A stretch of 64,000 bases of DNA from Sphingomonas oryzagri (GTDB taxonomy: Bacteria > Pseudomonadota > Alphaproteobacteria > Sphingomonadales > Sphingomonadaceae): assembly GCF_029906645.1 (NCBI RefSeq), contig NZ_JARYGZ010000002.1, forward strand, positions 186,001-250,000, read 5' to 3'. The stretch's first letter is position 1. Each line of letters begins with the position of its first letter. Under the pieces are notes generated by a model. It was not told where the DNA came from, did not search any database, and saw only the letters and a program-made list of their open reading frames with translations. Below, piece after piece: positions 27,451 through 36,425 of the stretch. The translations under genes and the position numbers were made by a program.

Positions 27451-29067
27451 ATGACCGAGCCCGAGACGTCCCCGCGTAGCACCTTCTGGGAGACGCGCGC
27501 CTTCGCCATCGCGATGATCGCGCTGGCAGCGGTGCCCCTGCTGCTGACGCCGATCCCGCCGTTGACCGATCTGATGGGCCATATGGGCCGCTACCGAGTG
27601 CAGCTCGATATCGGCTCCTCCCCCTACCTTTCGCATTATTACAAGTTCGACTGGGCGTTGATCGGCAATCTCGGCGTCGATCTGGTGATCGAGCTGCTCG
27701 GGCCGATTCTGGGGCTGGAGCCGGCCGTCCACCTCGTCGTGATGGCGATCCCGTGCATCATGGTGGCGGGCCTGCTGCTGCTGGCGCGCGAGATTCACGG
27801 GCGGGTGCCGGCCACCGCAATCTTCGCGCTGCCGCTTGCCTACGGTTATCCCTTCCAGTTCGGCTTCGTGAACTTCGCCTTCGCGATGGGGCTGATGTTG
27901 ATCGCCTTCGCCTTCTGGCTGCGCATGGCGCGCACCGGCCGGCTGAAATGGCGGCCATACATCTTCTTCGTCGTGTCGTTCCTGTTGTGGGTGGCGCACA
28001 GCTTCGCGTGGGGAACGCTCGGCCTGCTCTGCTTCATCGCCGAGGTGGTGCGCAACCGGAAGGCCGGCAAGCCGTGGTTCGAGAGCGGCTGGCGTTCGGT
28101 CGTCGCCTGCCTGCCGCTGGCGCCGCCGGCGCTGCTGCTGCTGCCATGGCGTGGCGGATCGAGTCCCAAGGGCACGTTCGACTGGTTTGCCTGGTACTTC
28201 AAGTGGATCTGGCTGCGCTCGGTGCTGCGCGAGCGGGTCGAGGTCTGGGACAAGCTGAGCGCGCTGCTGCTCTATCTGGTCGCGCTCTCCGGCCTCGTGT
28301 GGAAGCCGTGGCGTCGCTACGAGGCGACGCTGGGCATCGGCGCGGCGCTGCTGATCCTCGTCTTCATCTGCCTGCCGCGCGTGCTGCTGAGCTCGGCCTA
28401 TGCCGACATGCGGCTGGTGCCTTATATGCTGGCGATCCTGATCCTGGCGCTGCGGCCGATCGTGGACCGGCGCATCGCGATCGGCGTCGCGGTGGCGGCG
28501 ACGCTGTTCTTTGCCGGCCGCATCGCCATATCGACGCTCGCCTTCCAGAAGTTCGAGCGCAACTACAACACGCAGCTGCAGGCCATCGCGCATATCCCGA
28601 TGGGTGCGCGGGTGATGGCGCTGACCAATACGCCGTGCCGGTCCGCCTGGTATTCGTCGCGGATGGAGCATCTCTCCTCGATGGCGACGGTCCGGCGGCA
28701 GGCCTTCGTCAACGATCAGTGGGTAGCGCCCGGCGCGCAGTTGCTGCGCATCGATTATCCACCGGCCGGCCGCTATTACAGCCACGACCCCTCGCAGATC
28801 GTCCGCCGTCCGGATTGCCGCGCGCGTAACGAGCCGATCCTCGAGATCGCGCTCGAATATTTCCCGCGCGATGCCTACGATTACGTCTGGATGATCGACA
28901 TGCCGCGCAACCGCTGGCCGGTGGATTCGGACTTCGCGCCGGTGTGGGTCGGCAACCGCTTCGGGATCCTCTACAAGATCCGTCACCACCACCAGCTGAG
29001 TCAGGCGGGTTCGGCCACCGCCAGCAAGGACACGCCGAACGGCAACGGCCAGCGCGTCACCCAGTAA
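27451..29067 (+). CDS. Polytopic membrane protein, probable glycosyltransferase-like, unknown function
   Basis: A 538-residue protein with around 10 hydrophobic helices (AIAMIALAAVPLLLTPIPPLTDLMGHMGRY, HLVVMAIPCIMVAGLLLLA, FVNFAFAMGLMLIAFAFWL and others) and a soluble C-terminal third. The LTDLMGHMGRYRV loop after the first helix places D and H residues where GT-C enzymes have their metal site. It starts MTEPETSP, like the N-terminus of the paralogue at 31237 (MTEPAPETSP), hinting at a shared regulatory or duplication history though the rest differs. It lies 47 bases after the GT-C paralogue on the same strand. Its last 67 bases overlap the convergent methyltransferase gene. No family is recognised. 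Confidence 0.7.
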   Translation: MTEPETSPRSTFWETRAFAIAMIALAAVPLLLTPIPPLTDLMGHMGRYRVQLDIGSSPYLSHYYKFDWALIGNLGVDLVIELLGPILGLEPAVHLVVMAIPCIMVAGLLLLAREIHGRVPATAIFALPLAYGYPFQFGFVNFAFAMGLMLIAFAFWLRMARTGRLKWRPYIFFVVSFLLWVAHSFAWGTLGLLCFIAEVVRNRKAGKPWFESGWRSVVACLPLAPPALLLLPWRGGSSPKGTFDWFAWYFKWIWLRSVLRERVEVWDKLSALLLYLVALSGLVWKPWRRYEATLGIGAALLILVFICLPRVLLSSAYADMRLVPYMLAILILALRPIVDRRIAIGVAVAATLFFAGRIAISTLAFQKFERNYNTQLQAIAHIPMGARVMALTNTPCRSAWYSSRMEHLSSMATVRRQAFVNDQWVAPGAQLLRIDYPPAGRYYSHDPSQIVRRPDCRARNEPILEIALEYFPRDAYDYVWMIDMPRNRWPVDSDFAPVWVGNRFGILYKIRHHHQLSQAGSATASKDTPNGNGQRVTQ

Positions 29068-29732
29068 CGCTCCGCCGCGAAGAGATGCTCCAGCGCCCGG
29101 TTGATCGGCGCCGGAGGCATAAGGCTGTCGTCGCTGCCCTCCCGACCGAGCAGCCGGCCCAGCAGGCGCGCACCCGCGATCGGCGGATAGAGCACAGTGT
29201 TGAAATGGCTCATATGGCGGATGCGAAATCCGCCGGCGCGGAAGGCCGCGCGCAACGTCGCGGCGGTGTAGCGGCGCTTGTGATGATGGGCGACGTCGTG
29301 CGCGCTCCACAGCCAGGGCGCGGCCGGCACGGTCAGCACCATCCGTCCGCCGTCCGCCAGTTTCTCGTGGAGCACCTGCAGCGATCCGATATCGTCCTCG
29401 ATATGCTCCAGCACGTCGAGCAGCACGATCAGGTCGTAGCGATGATCGCGGATCTCGACCTGATCGGGCAGCATCCCGCCATCGACCGCGATGCCTGCCC
29501 GGCGACTGGCAAGCGAACGCGCCCAGGCATCCGGCTCGATCGCGTCGAGCCGGCCGAGGCCCTTGAGCATGGCGAGGTTCGATCCGGTGCCCGCCCCCAC
29601 CTCGAGGATGCGGGCATCCGGCCGCAGCGGCACCTGCCGCGCGATCAGCGCCGAGACGATCCGGCGCCGTGCCGAGAACCACCAGTGCTCCGTGTCGATC
29701 CGCGCCATCCGGTCGTAGATGGCGCGGTCCAT
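29001..29732 (-). CDS. Class I SAM-dependent methyltransferase
   Basis: A 243-residue methyltransferase. The SAM loop is ARILEVGAGTGSNLAML, followed by LDAIEPDAWARSLA, then YDLIVLLDVLEHIEDDIGSL (motif II/post II) and GGRMVLTVPAAPWLWSAHDVAHHHKRRY, the typical pattern of sugar/lipid-linked methyltransferases of the Methyltransf_12 or 23 kind. The substrate is unknown. It begins one base after the stop of the GT2 gene (29734-30699), so the two form an operon and probably act on the same lipid-linked saccharide. Its 3' end overlaps the convergent membrane protein by 67 bases. Confidence 0.85.
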   Translation of the reverse strand: MDRAIYDRMARIDTEHWWFSARRRIVSALIARQVPLRPDARILEVGAGTGSNLAMLKGLGRLDAIEPDAWARSLASRRAGIAVDGGMLPDQVEIRDHRYDLIVLLDVLEHIEDDIGSLQVLHEKLADGGRMVLTVPAAPWLWSAHDVAHHHKRRYTAATLRAAFRAGGFRIRHMSHFNTVLYPPIAGARLLGRLLGREGSDDSLMPPAPINRALEHLFAAERYWVTRWPLPFGVSLLAVAEPA

Positions 29733-29733
29733 G

Positions 29734-30699
29734 TCAGCGAGTGACCGGCTGGATCGGCACTCCGATCGTCTCGCGAACCACATAGATCGGCCGGTGCTTG
29801 GTCTCCACCAGGATGCGCCCGACATATTCGCCGAGCACGCCCAACGAGATGAGCTGGACGCCGCCGAAGAACAGGATCGCGACCATCAGCGAGGGATAGC
29901 CCGGCACGTCGCCGCCGTGGACGATCGTACGCAGCACCAGATAGAGCGCGTAGAACAGCGTGCCGATCGCGACGATACCGCCGAGGTAGCTCCACACGCG
30001 CAAAGGCAGCGTCGAGCCGGACGTGATGCCGTCGAGCGCCAGCGTCCACAGCTTCCAGTAGTTGAACTTGGTGGTGCCGACCTCGCGCTCGGCGCGGTCA
30101 TAATAGACCGCCGTCTGGTGGAAGCCGGCCCAGGCGAACAACCCTTTCATGAAGCGGTTGCGCTCCGGCATCATCCGGATGACGTCCACCACCTTGCGAT
30201 CGAGCAGGCGGAAATCGCCGGCATGTTCGGGAATCTTGTCGGCGCTGAGGTAATTGTGCGCGCGGTAATAGAGATCGGCGGTCAGCCGCTTGGGCAGACT
30301 GTCGCTCTCCCGATTGCGGCGCACGCCGTAGACGACGTCGAAGCCCTCGCGCCACGATCGCACCATGTCGGCGATCACCTCGGGCGGATCCTGCAGGTCG
30401 ACGTCGAGCGGGATCACCGCGCGACCGGCGGCATGATCGAGCCCCGCCGACAGCGCCGCCTCCTTGCCGAAGTTGCGGGAGAGCGAGATGCAGCGCACGC
30501 GCGGATCGCGGGCGTGCTGCACGGCGACCTCGGCCAGCGTGCGATCCCGGCTGCCGTCATCGACGAACAGGATCTCCCACCCTTCCGGCTCGTTCAGAGC
30601 GTCGAGGATCACGGACACACGGGACACGAACGGAGCGATCCCCTCCTCCTCGTCCTTCACGGGCACGAGAATGGTGATCAAGGGTGGGGCACCTGTCAT
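29734..30699 (-). CDS. Family 2 glycosyltransferase, polyprenyl-phosphate type (DPM1/GtrB/ArnC-like)
   Basis: A 321-residue glycosyltransferase that should load a sugar from an NDP-sugar onto undecaprenyl phosphate at the inner membrane. The GT-A core is ITILVPVKDEEEGI..., EILFVDDGSRDRTL, and the metal motif IPLDVDLQDPPEVI, followed by GVRRNRESDSLPKRLTADLYYRA and GDFRLLDRKVVDVI, all strongly like GtrB/ArnC. Two C-terminal membrane helices are present (LRVWSYLGGIVAIGTLFYALYLV and SLMVAILFFGGVQLISLGVLGEYVGR). It lies 25 bases after gtrA-like gene on the same strand, the standard GtrA-GtrB pairing, and upstream of the methyltransferase. Confidence 0.92.
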   Translation of the reverse strand: MTGAPPLITILVPVKDEEEGIAPFVSRVSVILDALNEPEGWEILFVDDGSRDRTLAEVAVQHARDPRVRCISLSRNFGKEAALSAGLDHAAGRAVIPLDVDLQDPPEVIADMVRSWREGFDVVYGVRRNRESDSLPKRLTADLYYRAHNYLSADKIPEHAGDFRLLDRKVVDVIRMMPERNRFMKGLFAWAGFHQTAVYYDRAEREVGTTKFNYWKLWTLALDGITSGSTLPLRVWSYLGGIVAIGTLFYALYLVLRTIVHGGDVPGYPSLMVAILFFGGVQLISLGVLGEYVGRILVETKHRPIYVVRETIGVPIQPVTR

Positions 30700-30724
30700 G
30701 CGACGCTCTTACGCCTGATCGTGA

Positions 30725-31153
30725 TCAATCGAAAACCCACTTCCGGTTCAGCCAGAACAGCAGCGCCGGGGTCGCGAAGAAGAAGGGCACCGAGGCCCAA
30801 TGCGCCGACAGGTGCAGCTGCTTGGTAATCAGCCACACCCACCCCGCATTGACCGCGATGCCGGCGAGATTGACGACGATGAACTTCCACACCGTCTTCG
30901 CGAAATCGTGGTTGCCCTCTTCGGCCTTGAAGGTGAAGCGGCTGTGGATCGTATAGCCCACCACCATCGCCGCCGCGCTCGCCAGCAGGTTGGATATCTG
31001 TCCGGGCACGTGGCGACCGAGCAGCAGATTGTAGCAGCCGATCTGGAACAGGGTGACGCAGACGCCAACGATCCCGTAGCGCAGAACCTGCAAAGCGAGC
31101 GCCTGATGCCCGGCATCCAGCCCGCCCCACAATCTTACCAATCCGTCACGCAC
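30725..31153 (-). CDS. GtrA-family membrane protein (lipid-linked sugar flippase)
   Basis: A 142-residue four-helix membrane protein of the GtrA family, thought to flip undecaprenyl-phosphate-linked sugars. The helices are LQVLRYGIVGVCVTLFQIGCYNLLLG, SNLLASAAAMVVGYTIHSRFTF, FIVVNLAGIAVNAGWVWLIT and WASVPFFFATPALLFWLNRKWVF, with NRKWVFD the family's closing motif. I place the start at the GTG at 31153, where AAGG lies 10 bases upstream; a TTG at 31174 is in frame but has no ribosome site. It is the first gene of the gtrA-gtrB-methyltransferase unit and divergent from the GT-C paralogue 2. Confidence 0.9.
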   Translation of the reverse strand: MRDGLVRLWGGLDAGHQALALQVLRYGIVGVCVTLFQIGCYNLLLGRHVPGQISNLLASAAAMVVGYTIHSRFTFKAEEGNHDFAKTVWKFIVVNLAGIAVNAGWVWLITKQLHLSAHWASVPFFFATPALLFWLNRKWVFD

Positions 31154-31236
31154 GCTCGATGCCCTTGCCCACAATCGCCCAGCGACTAGAGCGGGACGGA
31201 CTAAATCTCAAATCCTTCTGGGACATGAAGCCCCGC

Positions 31237-33147
31237 ATGACCGAACCCGCCCCTGAAACGTCCCCCGATGTGCCGGAAGAAACCCGCCTCGACCGGCTGG
31301 AGCGCTGGGCCGAGGATTTCGCCGACAATCGCTGGAAGCTGGTGACGCTGATCTTCTGGGTGGGCGTCGCGATCGCGCTGCTGATCCAGAAGGCCCATGC
31401 CATCCACTGGTTCGCGCTCAGCGATACCGACGACAACATGCGCTTCGATCAGGTGCGGGACTGGCTGGCGGGTCAGGGCTGGTACGACCTGCGTCAGTAC
31501 CGGATGAATCCGCCGGGCGGATTCTCGATCCACTGGTCGCGGCTTGTCGATCTGCCGCTTGCCGGGCTGATCCTGATCCTGAAGCCACTGGTCGGCAGCG
31601 CGCTCGCCGATCGCTGGGCCTGCGCCATCGCGCCGATGCTCCCCCTGCTGTTGGCGATGATGATGCTGGCGGTGACGGTGCGGCGGCTGGTACACAAGTG
31701 GGCCTACCTCCTCGCGCTGCCGCTCTTGATGTTCGCGGGCGACGCGATGGGCATGTGGGCGCCGCTGCGCATCGACCATCACGGCTGGCAGCTCGCCTTC
31801 CTGATGACGACCGTGGCCGGGCTGACGGAACCGGACAGGCGTCGATCCGGCATCATGATCGCGGTCTCCTCCGCTCTGTCGCTGGCGATCGGGCTGGAGA
31901 TGCTGCCTTACATCGCGTTCGCCGGGGCGGCGGTGGCGCTGCACTGGGCGTGGGACGCGGCCGAGACGCCCCGGATGCGCAGCTATGGTGCAAGCCTCGC
32001 GGTGGCGACGGTGCTGTGCTTTCTGATCTTCGCCTCCAACGACAACTGGCATCCGGTCTGCGACGTGCTCTCGCCGGTCTGGATGACGACCGTGGCGGCG
32101 GCCGCCTTGCTGTTGCTGGCGATCACATTCGTGCCGGCACCGCACCCCGGTATCCGGCTCGCGCTGGTGCTGGTGGCGGGCGCGATCGCGGGTGCGATCT
32201 ATGTGTTCGGCTTCCCGCAATGCTTCGGGCACCGGCTGGAGGGCATCCCGCCCGAGGCTGACAGGCTGTGGCTCAGCCATGTCAGCGAGGCACGCTCGAT
32301 CCTGCTCCATCCGATCTCGACCGGCGTGCCGATGGCGACTTTGCCGTTCATCGGCATGATCGGATCGATCGTCGCGATCGTGCGGCGCTGGGGCACGCGC
32401 GCCGCCGCCGAGTGGATGCCGGTGACACTGTTCGCGATCTTCGCGACCGCCTTGCTCTTCTGGCAGATCCGCACCGCGCCCAGCGCCGAGATGCTCGCGG
32501 TGCCGGGCGCCACCTATATCGCGCTGCGCGGTTTCGTCAGGCTGCGGCGGAGCGAAAGCGTGCTGGTCCGCGTGATCGGCCCGGTCGCGGCGTTCGTGAT
32601 CGCGTCCGGCCTGCTCGCGACGGTCGCGCTCGATCGGGTGCCGGCGCGCTTCACCGGGCTGCGCGTCAACCAGTTCTGGGCGATGGCGACCGGGCAGCAG
32701 AAGTGGCCGGCCGCGCCCAAGCCGGGCGGAAAGGCGAAGCGCGATCTCACCAGCCTCGCCAATCGTAAATGCCCGACCATCCCGGCGCTGGCGCCGATCG
32801 GCAAGTTGCCGCCGGCGACCTTTTTCACGCTGATCGACAACGGCCCACGCCTGATCACGCTGACCCACCACAGCGCCGTCGCCGGCCCCTATCACCGCAA
32901 CTGGCAGGCGATCCTCGACACCGAGCATGCCTTCCGTGGCACGCCCGATCAGGCGCACGCGATCATGCTGGCACATCACGCGCAATATCTACTGCTCTGC
33001 CCGCATATGTCGGAAGCGACCATCTATCAGGCGGAGGCGCCGACCGGCTTCTACTCCAAGCTGGAGAGCGGCTGGACGCCCAACTGGCTGGCGCGCCAGC
33101 CGCTGCCGGCCAACTCGCCCTACCAACTGTGGAAGATCGTCAGCTAA
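31237..33147 (+). CDS. Polytopic GT-C-like membrane protein, paralogue 2
   Basis: A 636-residue membrane protein with about 12 helices. It shares with the protein at 25595-27403 the blocks DTDDNMRFDQVRDWLAGQGW (compare DPDDYMRLQQVRDWMAGQSW), QYRMNPPGGFSIHWSRLVDL, RIDHHGWQLA at residues 178-187, and a C-terminal GPYHRN. The paired acids and His-rich loop suggest a GT-C catalytic fold such as oligosaccharyltransferase-like enzymes. The start at 31237 was chosen because its MTEPAPETSP opening resembles the start of the gene at 27451; an ATG at 31225 is also possible. It is divergent from gtrA. Confidence 0.75.
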   Translation: MTEPAPETSPDVPEETRLDRLERWAEDFADNRWKLVTLIFWVGVAIALLIQKAHAIHWFALSDTDDNMRFDQVRDWLAGQGWYDLRQYRMNPPGGFSIHWSRLVDLPLAGLILILKPLVGSALADRWACAIAPMLPLLLAMMMLAVTVRRLVHKWAYLLALPLLMFAGDAMGMWAPLRIDHHGWQLAFLMTTVAGLTEPDRRRSGIMIAVSSALSLAIGLEMLPYIAFAGAAVALHWAWDAAETPRMRSYGASLAVATVLCFLIFASNDNWHPVCDVLSPVWMTTVAAAALLLLAITFVPAPHPGIRLALVLVAGAIAGAIYVFGFPQCFGHRLEGIPPEADRLWLSHVSEARSILLHPISTGVPMATLPFIGMIGSIVAIVRRWGTRAAAEWMPVTLFAIFATALLFWQIRTAPSAEMLAVPGATYIALRGFVRLRRSESVLVRVIGPVAAFVIASGLLATVALDRVPARFTGLRVNQFWAMATGQQKWPAAPKPGGKAKRDLTSLANRKCPTIPALAPIGKLPPATFFTLIDNGPRLITLTHHSAVAGPYHRNWQAILDTEHAFRGTPDQAHAIMLAHHAQYLLLCPHMSEATIYQAEAPTGFYSKLESGWTPNWLARQPLPANSPYQLWKIVS

Positions 33148-33154
33148 CCCCACT

Positions 33155-33283
33155 CCGTTCGCCCCGAGCTTGTCGAAGCCTGTCCTGAGTGCCTGCCATG
33201 GCAGGCACTCGAAGGGGGCTGCCCTTCTTCTTGGGCCACGCAAGAAGGAAGGGCAGGGCTTCGACAGGCTCAGCCCGAACGGG
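33155..33283. repeat. Nested inverted-repeat element (sphingomonad type)
   Basis: About 129 bases. The outer arms are CCGTTCGCCCCGAGCTTGTC..GAAGCC (33155-33180) and GGCTTCGACAGGCTCAGCCC..GAACGG (33257-33282). Between them lies a perfect 24-bp palindrome at 33187-33210 (centre CCATGG) and then a 15-bp hairpin at 33219-33256 (CTGCCCTTCTTCTTG with one bulge, 7-base loop). The outer arm sequence is one often seen between genes in sphingomonad genomes. It lies between convergent genes (the GT-C paralogue and marC), so it may also terminate both transcripts. Confidence 0.8.
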
Positions 33284-33292
33284 TTTTGAGAT

Positions 33293-33916
33293 TCAGGCGA
33301 AGGAGGCGCGGATGCCGTCCACCACGAACTGCGCCGCCAGCGCCGCCAGCAGCACGCCCAGCAGGCGGGTGATCACCGCCTCCACCTTGTAACCGAGGAT
33401 CCGCATCAGCGGCCCTGCGGCGAGCAGCGCGCCCATCATGATCGCCAGGTTCACCGCCATCGCCGCCAGCACGACGACGTGGGCGGTAAGCCCGTGGCTG
33501 CGCTGCATCATCAGCATCACCGAGGCGATCGACCCCGGCCCGGCGATCATCGGCATCGCCATCGGGAAGATCGAGATGTCTTCGTACTGCTCGGGATGCG
33601 CGACGATCTCTTCGGCGCGATGCTCGCGGCGCTGCTGGCGCTTTTCGAACACCATCTCCAGCGCGATCAGGAACAGCATGATGCCGCCCGCGATGCGGAA
33701 GGCGTCGAGGCTGATGCCGAGCGTGTGGAGCAGCGGTTCGCCCAGCAGAGCGAAGGCGAGCAGGATCGCGCCCGCCACCAAGGTCGATCGCACGGCCATC
33801 TGAGTGCGGTGCGCCATGTCGGTGCCGCGCGTCAGGCCGGCGAAGATCGGCGCGCAGCCGGGCGGATCGATCACCACGAAGAAGGTGACGAACGCCGATA
33901 TGAAGAGCGCGATCAG
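33293..33916 (-). CDS. MarC-family integral membrane protein (apparent CTG start)
   Basis: A MarC-type six-helix membrane protein, function unknown despite the name. The family core is [33 protein letters not shown] and [23 protein letters not shown]. No ATG, GTG or TTG occurs upstream in frame before a stop. The only standard start is the GTG at 33877, which would drop half of the first helix. The 13 codons before it read (L)[12 protein letters not shown], matching the family's first helix, and begin with a CTG at 33916. That CTG overlaps the folD TGA by 3 bases (CTGA) with GGAAAGGG about 7 bases upstream. I therefore infer a CTG start. Length 207. Confidence 0.75.
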   Translation of the reverse strand: MIALFISAFVTFFVVIDPPGCAPIFAGLTRGTDMAHRTQMAVRSTLVAGAILLAFALLGEPLLHTLGISLDAFRIAGGIMLFLIALEMVFEKRQQRREHRAEEIVAHPEQYEDISIFPMAMPMIAGPGSIASVMLMMQRSHGLTAHVVVLAAMAVNLAIMMGALLAAGPLMRILGYKVEAVITRLLGVLLAALAAQFVVDGIRASFA

Positions 33917-34803
33917 ATCGCGCCCTTTCCGAGCGCCACATTCTCGCGCCGATAGGCCGAGACGAGCGTGTTGCGGAGCAGAACGGCGATGGTCATCGGC
34001 CCGACGCCGCCCGGCACCGGCGTGATCGCGCCCGCGACTTCGGCCGCGCTGGCGAAGTCGACGTCGCCGACCAGCTTGGTGCCGCCCTCGCCGTTGTCGA
34101 CGCGGTTGATGCCGACGTCGATCACGGTGGCGCCCGGCTTGATCCAGTTACCCTTTATCATCTCGGGCCGGCCGACCGCCGCGACGAGGATGTCGGCCCG
34201 ACGGCAGACCTCCGGCAGATCCTTCGTGCGCGAGTGCGCGACGGTGACGGTACAGCTCTTCGCGAGCAGCAGCTGCGCCATCGGTTTGCCGACGATGTTC
34301 GAGCGGCCGACCACCACCGCGTTCAGCCCGGAAAGATCGCCGAGGCGATCCTCCAGCAGCATGATGCAGCCGAGCGGCGTGCAGGGCACGAAGCCCTCCT
34401 GCCCTACCGCGAGGCGCCCGGCATTGACGACGTGGAAGCCGTCCACGTCCTTGTCCGGATCGATCGTCGCGATCACCTCGCTCTCGTCGAGATGCTTCGG
34501 CAGCGGCAACTGGACGAGGATGCCGTCCACCGCCGGATCGGCGTTGAGCTGGCGGACCAGCGCGAGCAGATCGTCCTGCGTCGTCGTGTCGGGCAGGCGG
34601 TGCGTGGTGGAGACCATCCCCGCCGCCTCGGTCGCCTTGCCTTTGGAGCGGACATAGACCTGGCTCGCCGGATCCTCGCCGACGATCACCACCGTCAGCC
34701 CCGGCTTACGCCCGGCGGTCGCCTCGAACGCAGGCACCAGCGCCGCCACCCGCTCGCGCAGGGTGGCCGCGAAGCCCTTGCCGTCGATGATCGCGGCGGT
34801 CAC
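33913..34803 (-). CDS. folD: Bifunctional methylenetetrahydrofolate dehydrogenase / methenyltetrahydrofolate cyclohydrolase
   Basis: A 296-residue FolD enzyme of one-carbon metabolism. Signatures are [21 protein letters not shown] (with the catalytic K of the YVx3K motif), [15 protein letters not shown], the PCTPLG loop, [16 protein letters not shown] for NADP and [18 protein letters not shown] at the C-terminus. The start is the GTG at 34803; the overlapping GTGA with the YggT stop supports coupling, and GGGGGAGGA lies just upstream. Its own TGA overlaps the proposed CTG start of marC. The order yggT-folD-marC is a usual one in sphingomonads. Confidence 0.95.
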   Translation of the reverse strand: MTAAIIDGKGFAATLRERVAALVPAFEATAGRKPGLTVVIVGEDPASQVYVRSKGKATEAAGMVSTTHRLPDTTTQDDLLALVRQLNADPAVDGILVQLPLPKHLDESEVIATIDPDKDVDGFHVVNAGRLAVGQEGFVPCTPLGCIMLLEDRLGDLSGLNAVVVGRSNIVGKPMAQLLLAKSCTVTVAHSRTKDLPEVCRRADILVAAVGRPEMIKGNWIKPGATVIDVGINRVDNGEGGTKLVGDVDFASAAEVAGAITPVPGGVGPMTIAVLLRNTLVSAYRRENVALGKGAI

Positions 34804-35102
34804 ATTCCTCCCCCGGCCAGCGAGGCGAGCATGTTCGGCAGCACGATCGACTGCAGGATACGAATGATGATGATCACGATGAACGGCGCGAAGTCGATCC
34901 CTCCGAAATCCGGAAGAATACGCCGGAACGGCCGATATAGCGGTTCGGTGATCCGATCGAGCGCGTAAACGAACTGGCGCACGAAATCGTTGTGCGTGTT
35001 GATCACGTTGAACGCGATCAGCCACGACAGAACGATCTGCACGAGGATGATCATCGACAGAATGTAGAGAAGGTACTGCAGAATCTCGATGACGGTGAAC
35101 AT
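34800..35102 (-). CDS. YggT-family membrane protein
   Basis: A 100-residue protein with two hydrophobic segments ([23 protein letters not shown] and [19 protein letters not shown]) separated by [33 protein letters not shown], the family's central motif. YggT proteins are linked to osmotic or cell-division functions (YlmG in chloroplasts and cyanobacteria), without a defined activity. It precedes folD with a 4-base overlap and follows argB by 59 bases on the same strand. Confidence 0.9.
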   Translation of the reverse strand: MFTVIEILQYLLYILSMIILVQIVLSWLIAFNVINTHNDFVRQFVYALDRITEPLYRPFRRILPDFGGIDFAPFIVIIIIRILQSIVLPNMLASLAGGGM

Positions 35103-35161
35103 GCACGATCCCTTTGGGGCGGATTGCGGTCTCTTCTAGCCGGTCGCGAGCTCCGGCGCCA

Positions 35162-36073
35162 TCAGTCCGCGCGGACCAGCGTGCCGGCGCCCTGGCGGGT
35201 GAAGATTTCGAGCAGCATCGCGTGGCGGATGCGCCCGTCAAGGATCACGGCGGCGTCCACCCCCGCCTCGATCGCGTGCACGCAGGTTTCCATCTTCGGG
35301 ATCATGCCGCCCGATATGGTGCCGTCCGCCTTCAGCTTCTCGACATCGCCGGGGACGAGATCGGAGAGGAGCTGCTTGTTCTTGTCGAGCACGCCGGCGA
35401 CATCGGTCAGCAGGAACAGCCGCGCCGCCTTCAGCGCACCGGCCACCGCCCCCGCCATCGTGTCGGCGTTGATGTTGTAGGTGTGGCCGTCGGTGCCGAT
35501 GCCGATCGGCGCGACCACCGGGATGAAGCCCGAGGCCGACAGCGTGTTCAGGATCGTCGTGTCGACATGCTTCGGCTCGCCGACGAAGCCGAGATCGACG
35601 TGGCGCTCGATCCCCTGATTACGGTCCGCCTCCGCGCGGCCGACCTTCTCGGCCACCACCAGCCGCGCATCCTTGCCCGACAGGCCGACCGCCTTGCCGC
35701 CGGCCTGGCCGATCCAGCCGACGATCTCCTTGTTGATCGATCCGGCCAGCACCATCTCGGCGATCTGCGCGGTCTCCGTGTCCGTCACGCGCAGGCCGTC
35801 GACGAAGCGCGATTCGACGCCAAGGCGCTTCAGCATCGATCCGATCTGCGGGCCGCCGCCGTGCACCACCACGACGTTGACGCCCACTGCGCGCAGCAGC
35901 ACCACGTCCTCGGCGAAGCTGCGCGCCATCTCCGGATTGCCCATGGCGTGGCCGCCATATTTCACCACGAAGGTCTTGCCCGCATAGCGCTGCAGATAGG
36001 GCAGCGCCTCGGTGAGCGTTTCCGCCTTGGCGAGCATGGCGGGATCGGGGAGCAGATCGGGCAGCGTCGACAT
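35162..36073 (-). CDS. argB: Acetylglutamate kinase
   Basis: A 303-residue amino-acid kinase that phosphorylates N-acetylglutamate, the second step of arginine synthesis and often the arginine-feedback step. The nucleotide and substrate loops are [44 protein letters not shown]-type (here [20 protein letters not shown]) and [19 protein letters not shown], with [12 protein letters not shown] and [15 protein letters not shown] near the end. I start at the ATG at 36073; in-frame ATGs at 36085 and 36124 are alternatives with no better ribosome site. argG is at 21127-22350, unlinked. Confidence 0.95.
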   Translation of the reverse strand: MSTLPDLLPDPAMLAKAETLTEALPYLQRYAGKTFVVKYGGHAMGNPEMARSFAEDVVLLRAVGVNVVVVHGGGPQIGSMLKRLGVESRFVDGLRVTDTETAQIAEMVLAGSINKEIVGWIGQAGGKAVGLSGKDARLVVAEKVGRAEADRNQGIERHVDLGFVGEPKHVDTTILNTLSASGFIPVVAPIGIGTDGHTYNINADTMAGAVAGALKAARLFLLTDVAGVLDKNKQLLSDLVPGDVEKLKADGTISGGMIPKMETCVHAIEAGVDAAVILDGRIRHAMLLEIFTRQGAGTLVRAD

Positions 36074-36182
36074 GGCAGCGCCCATAGCGGGCGGGGCGCC
36101 GGGGTTGAACCCCAATTCCTCCATGCGCGGGGAGGAACAGGCCGGTGTGGACGCGGCGGCGTGCGGGGCCTAATGTCTGGCG

Positions 36183-36425
36183 ATGCAGACCATCCTCGCG
36201 ATCCTCGTCGTCCTGTTCGCGATCGGCGCGCTCGTCGCGCTGGTGCGGGGCATCATCATCTTCCTGCGCACGAAGGACGAGGAACTGCGCCGCGATCCCT
36301 CCGAAGGGCCAAGCCAGTCAAGCCTCCGGCAGAACAACATGATGTGGCGGCGCATCCAGTTCCAGGCGCTGGCGGTGATCGCCGCGGTGCTGGTGCTGCT
36401 GCTGGCGCATCCCCACGCCAGCTGA
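36183..36425 (+). CDS. HIG1-domain / twin transmembrane protein
   Basis: An 80-residue protein with two helices (TILAILVVLFAIGALVALVRGIIIFL and FQALAVIAAVLVLLLA) and a charged loop NNMMWRRIQ between them. This matches the alphaproteobacterial HIG1 (hypoxia-induced gene 1) domain, RG...F...S..mmr.Ri..Qa.A. In mitochondria relatives stabilise respiratory supercomplexes. Its stop TGA shares one base with the ATG of the adenosyltransferase, so they are cotranscribed, a conserved pairing in alphaproteobacteria. Confidence 0.75.
   Translation: MQTILAILVVLFAIGALVALVRGIIIFLRTKDEELRRDPSEGPSQSSLRQNNMMWRRIQFQALAVIAAVLVLLLAHPHAS

Noticed and set aside
36074-36182. Hairpin TTCCTCC / GGAGGAA (36116-36137) as a regulatory element of argB
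   Set aside because: It is short, with an 8-base loop, and may be chance in a stretch with an uncertain argB start. Nothing else supports a role.
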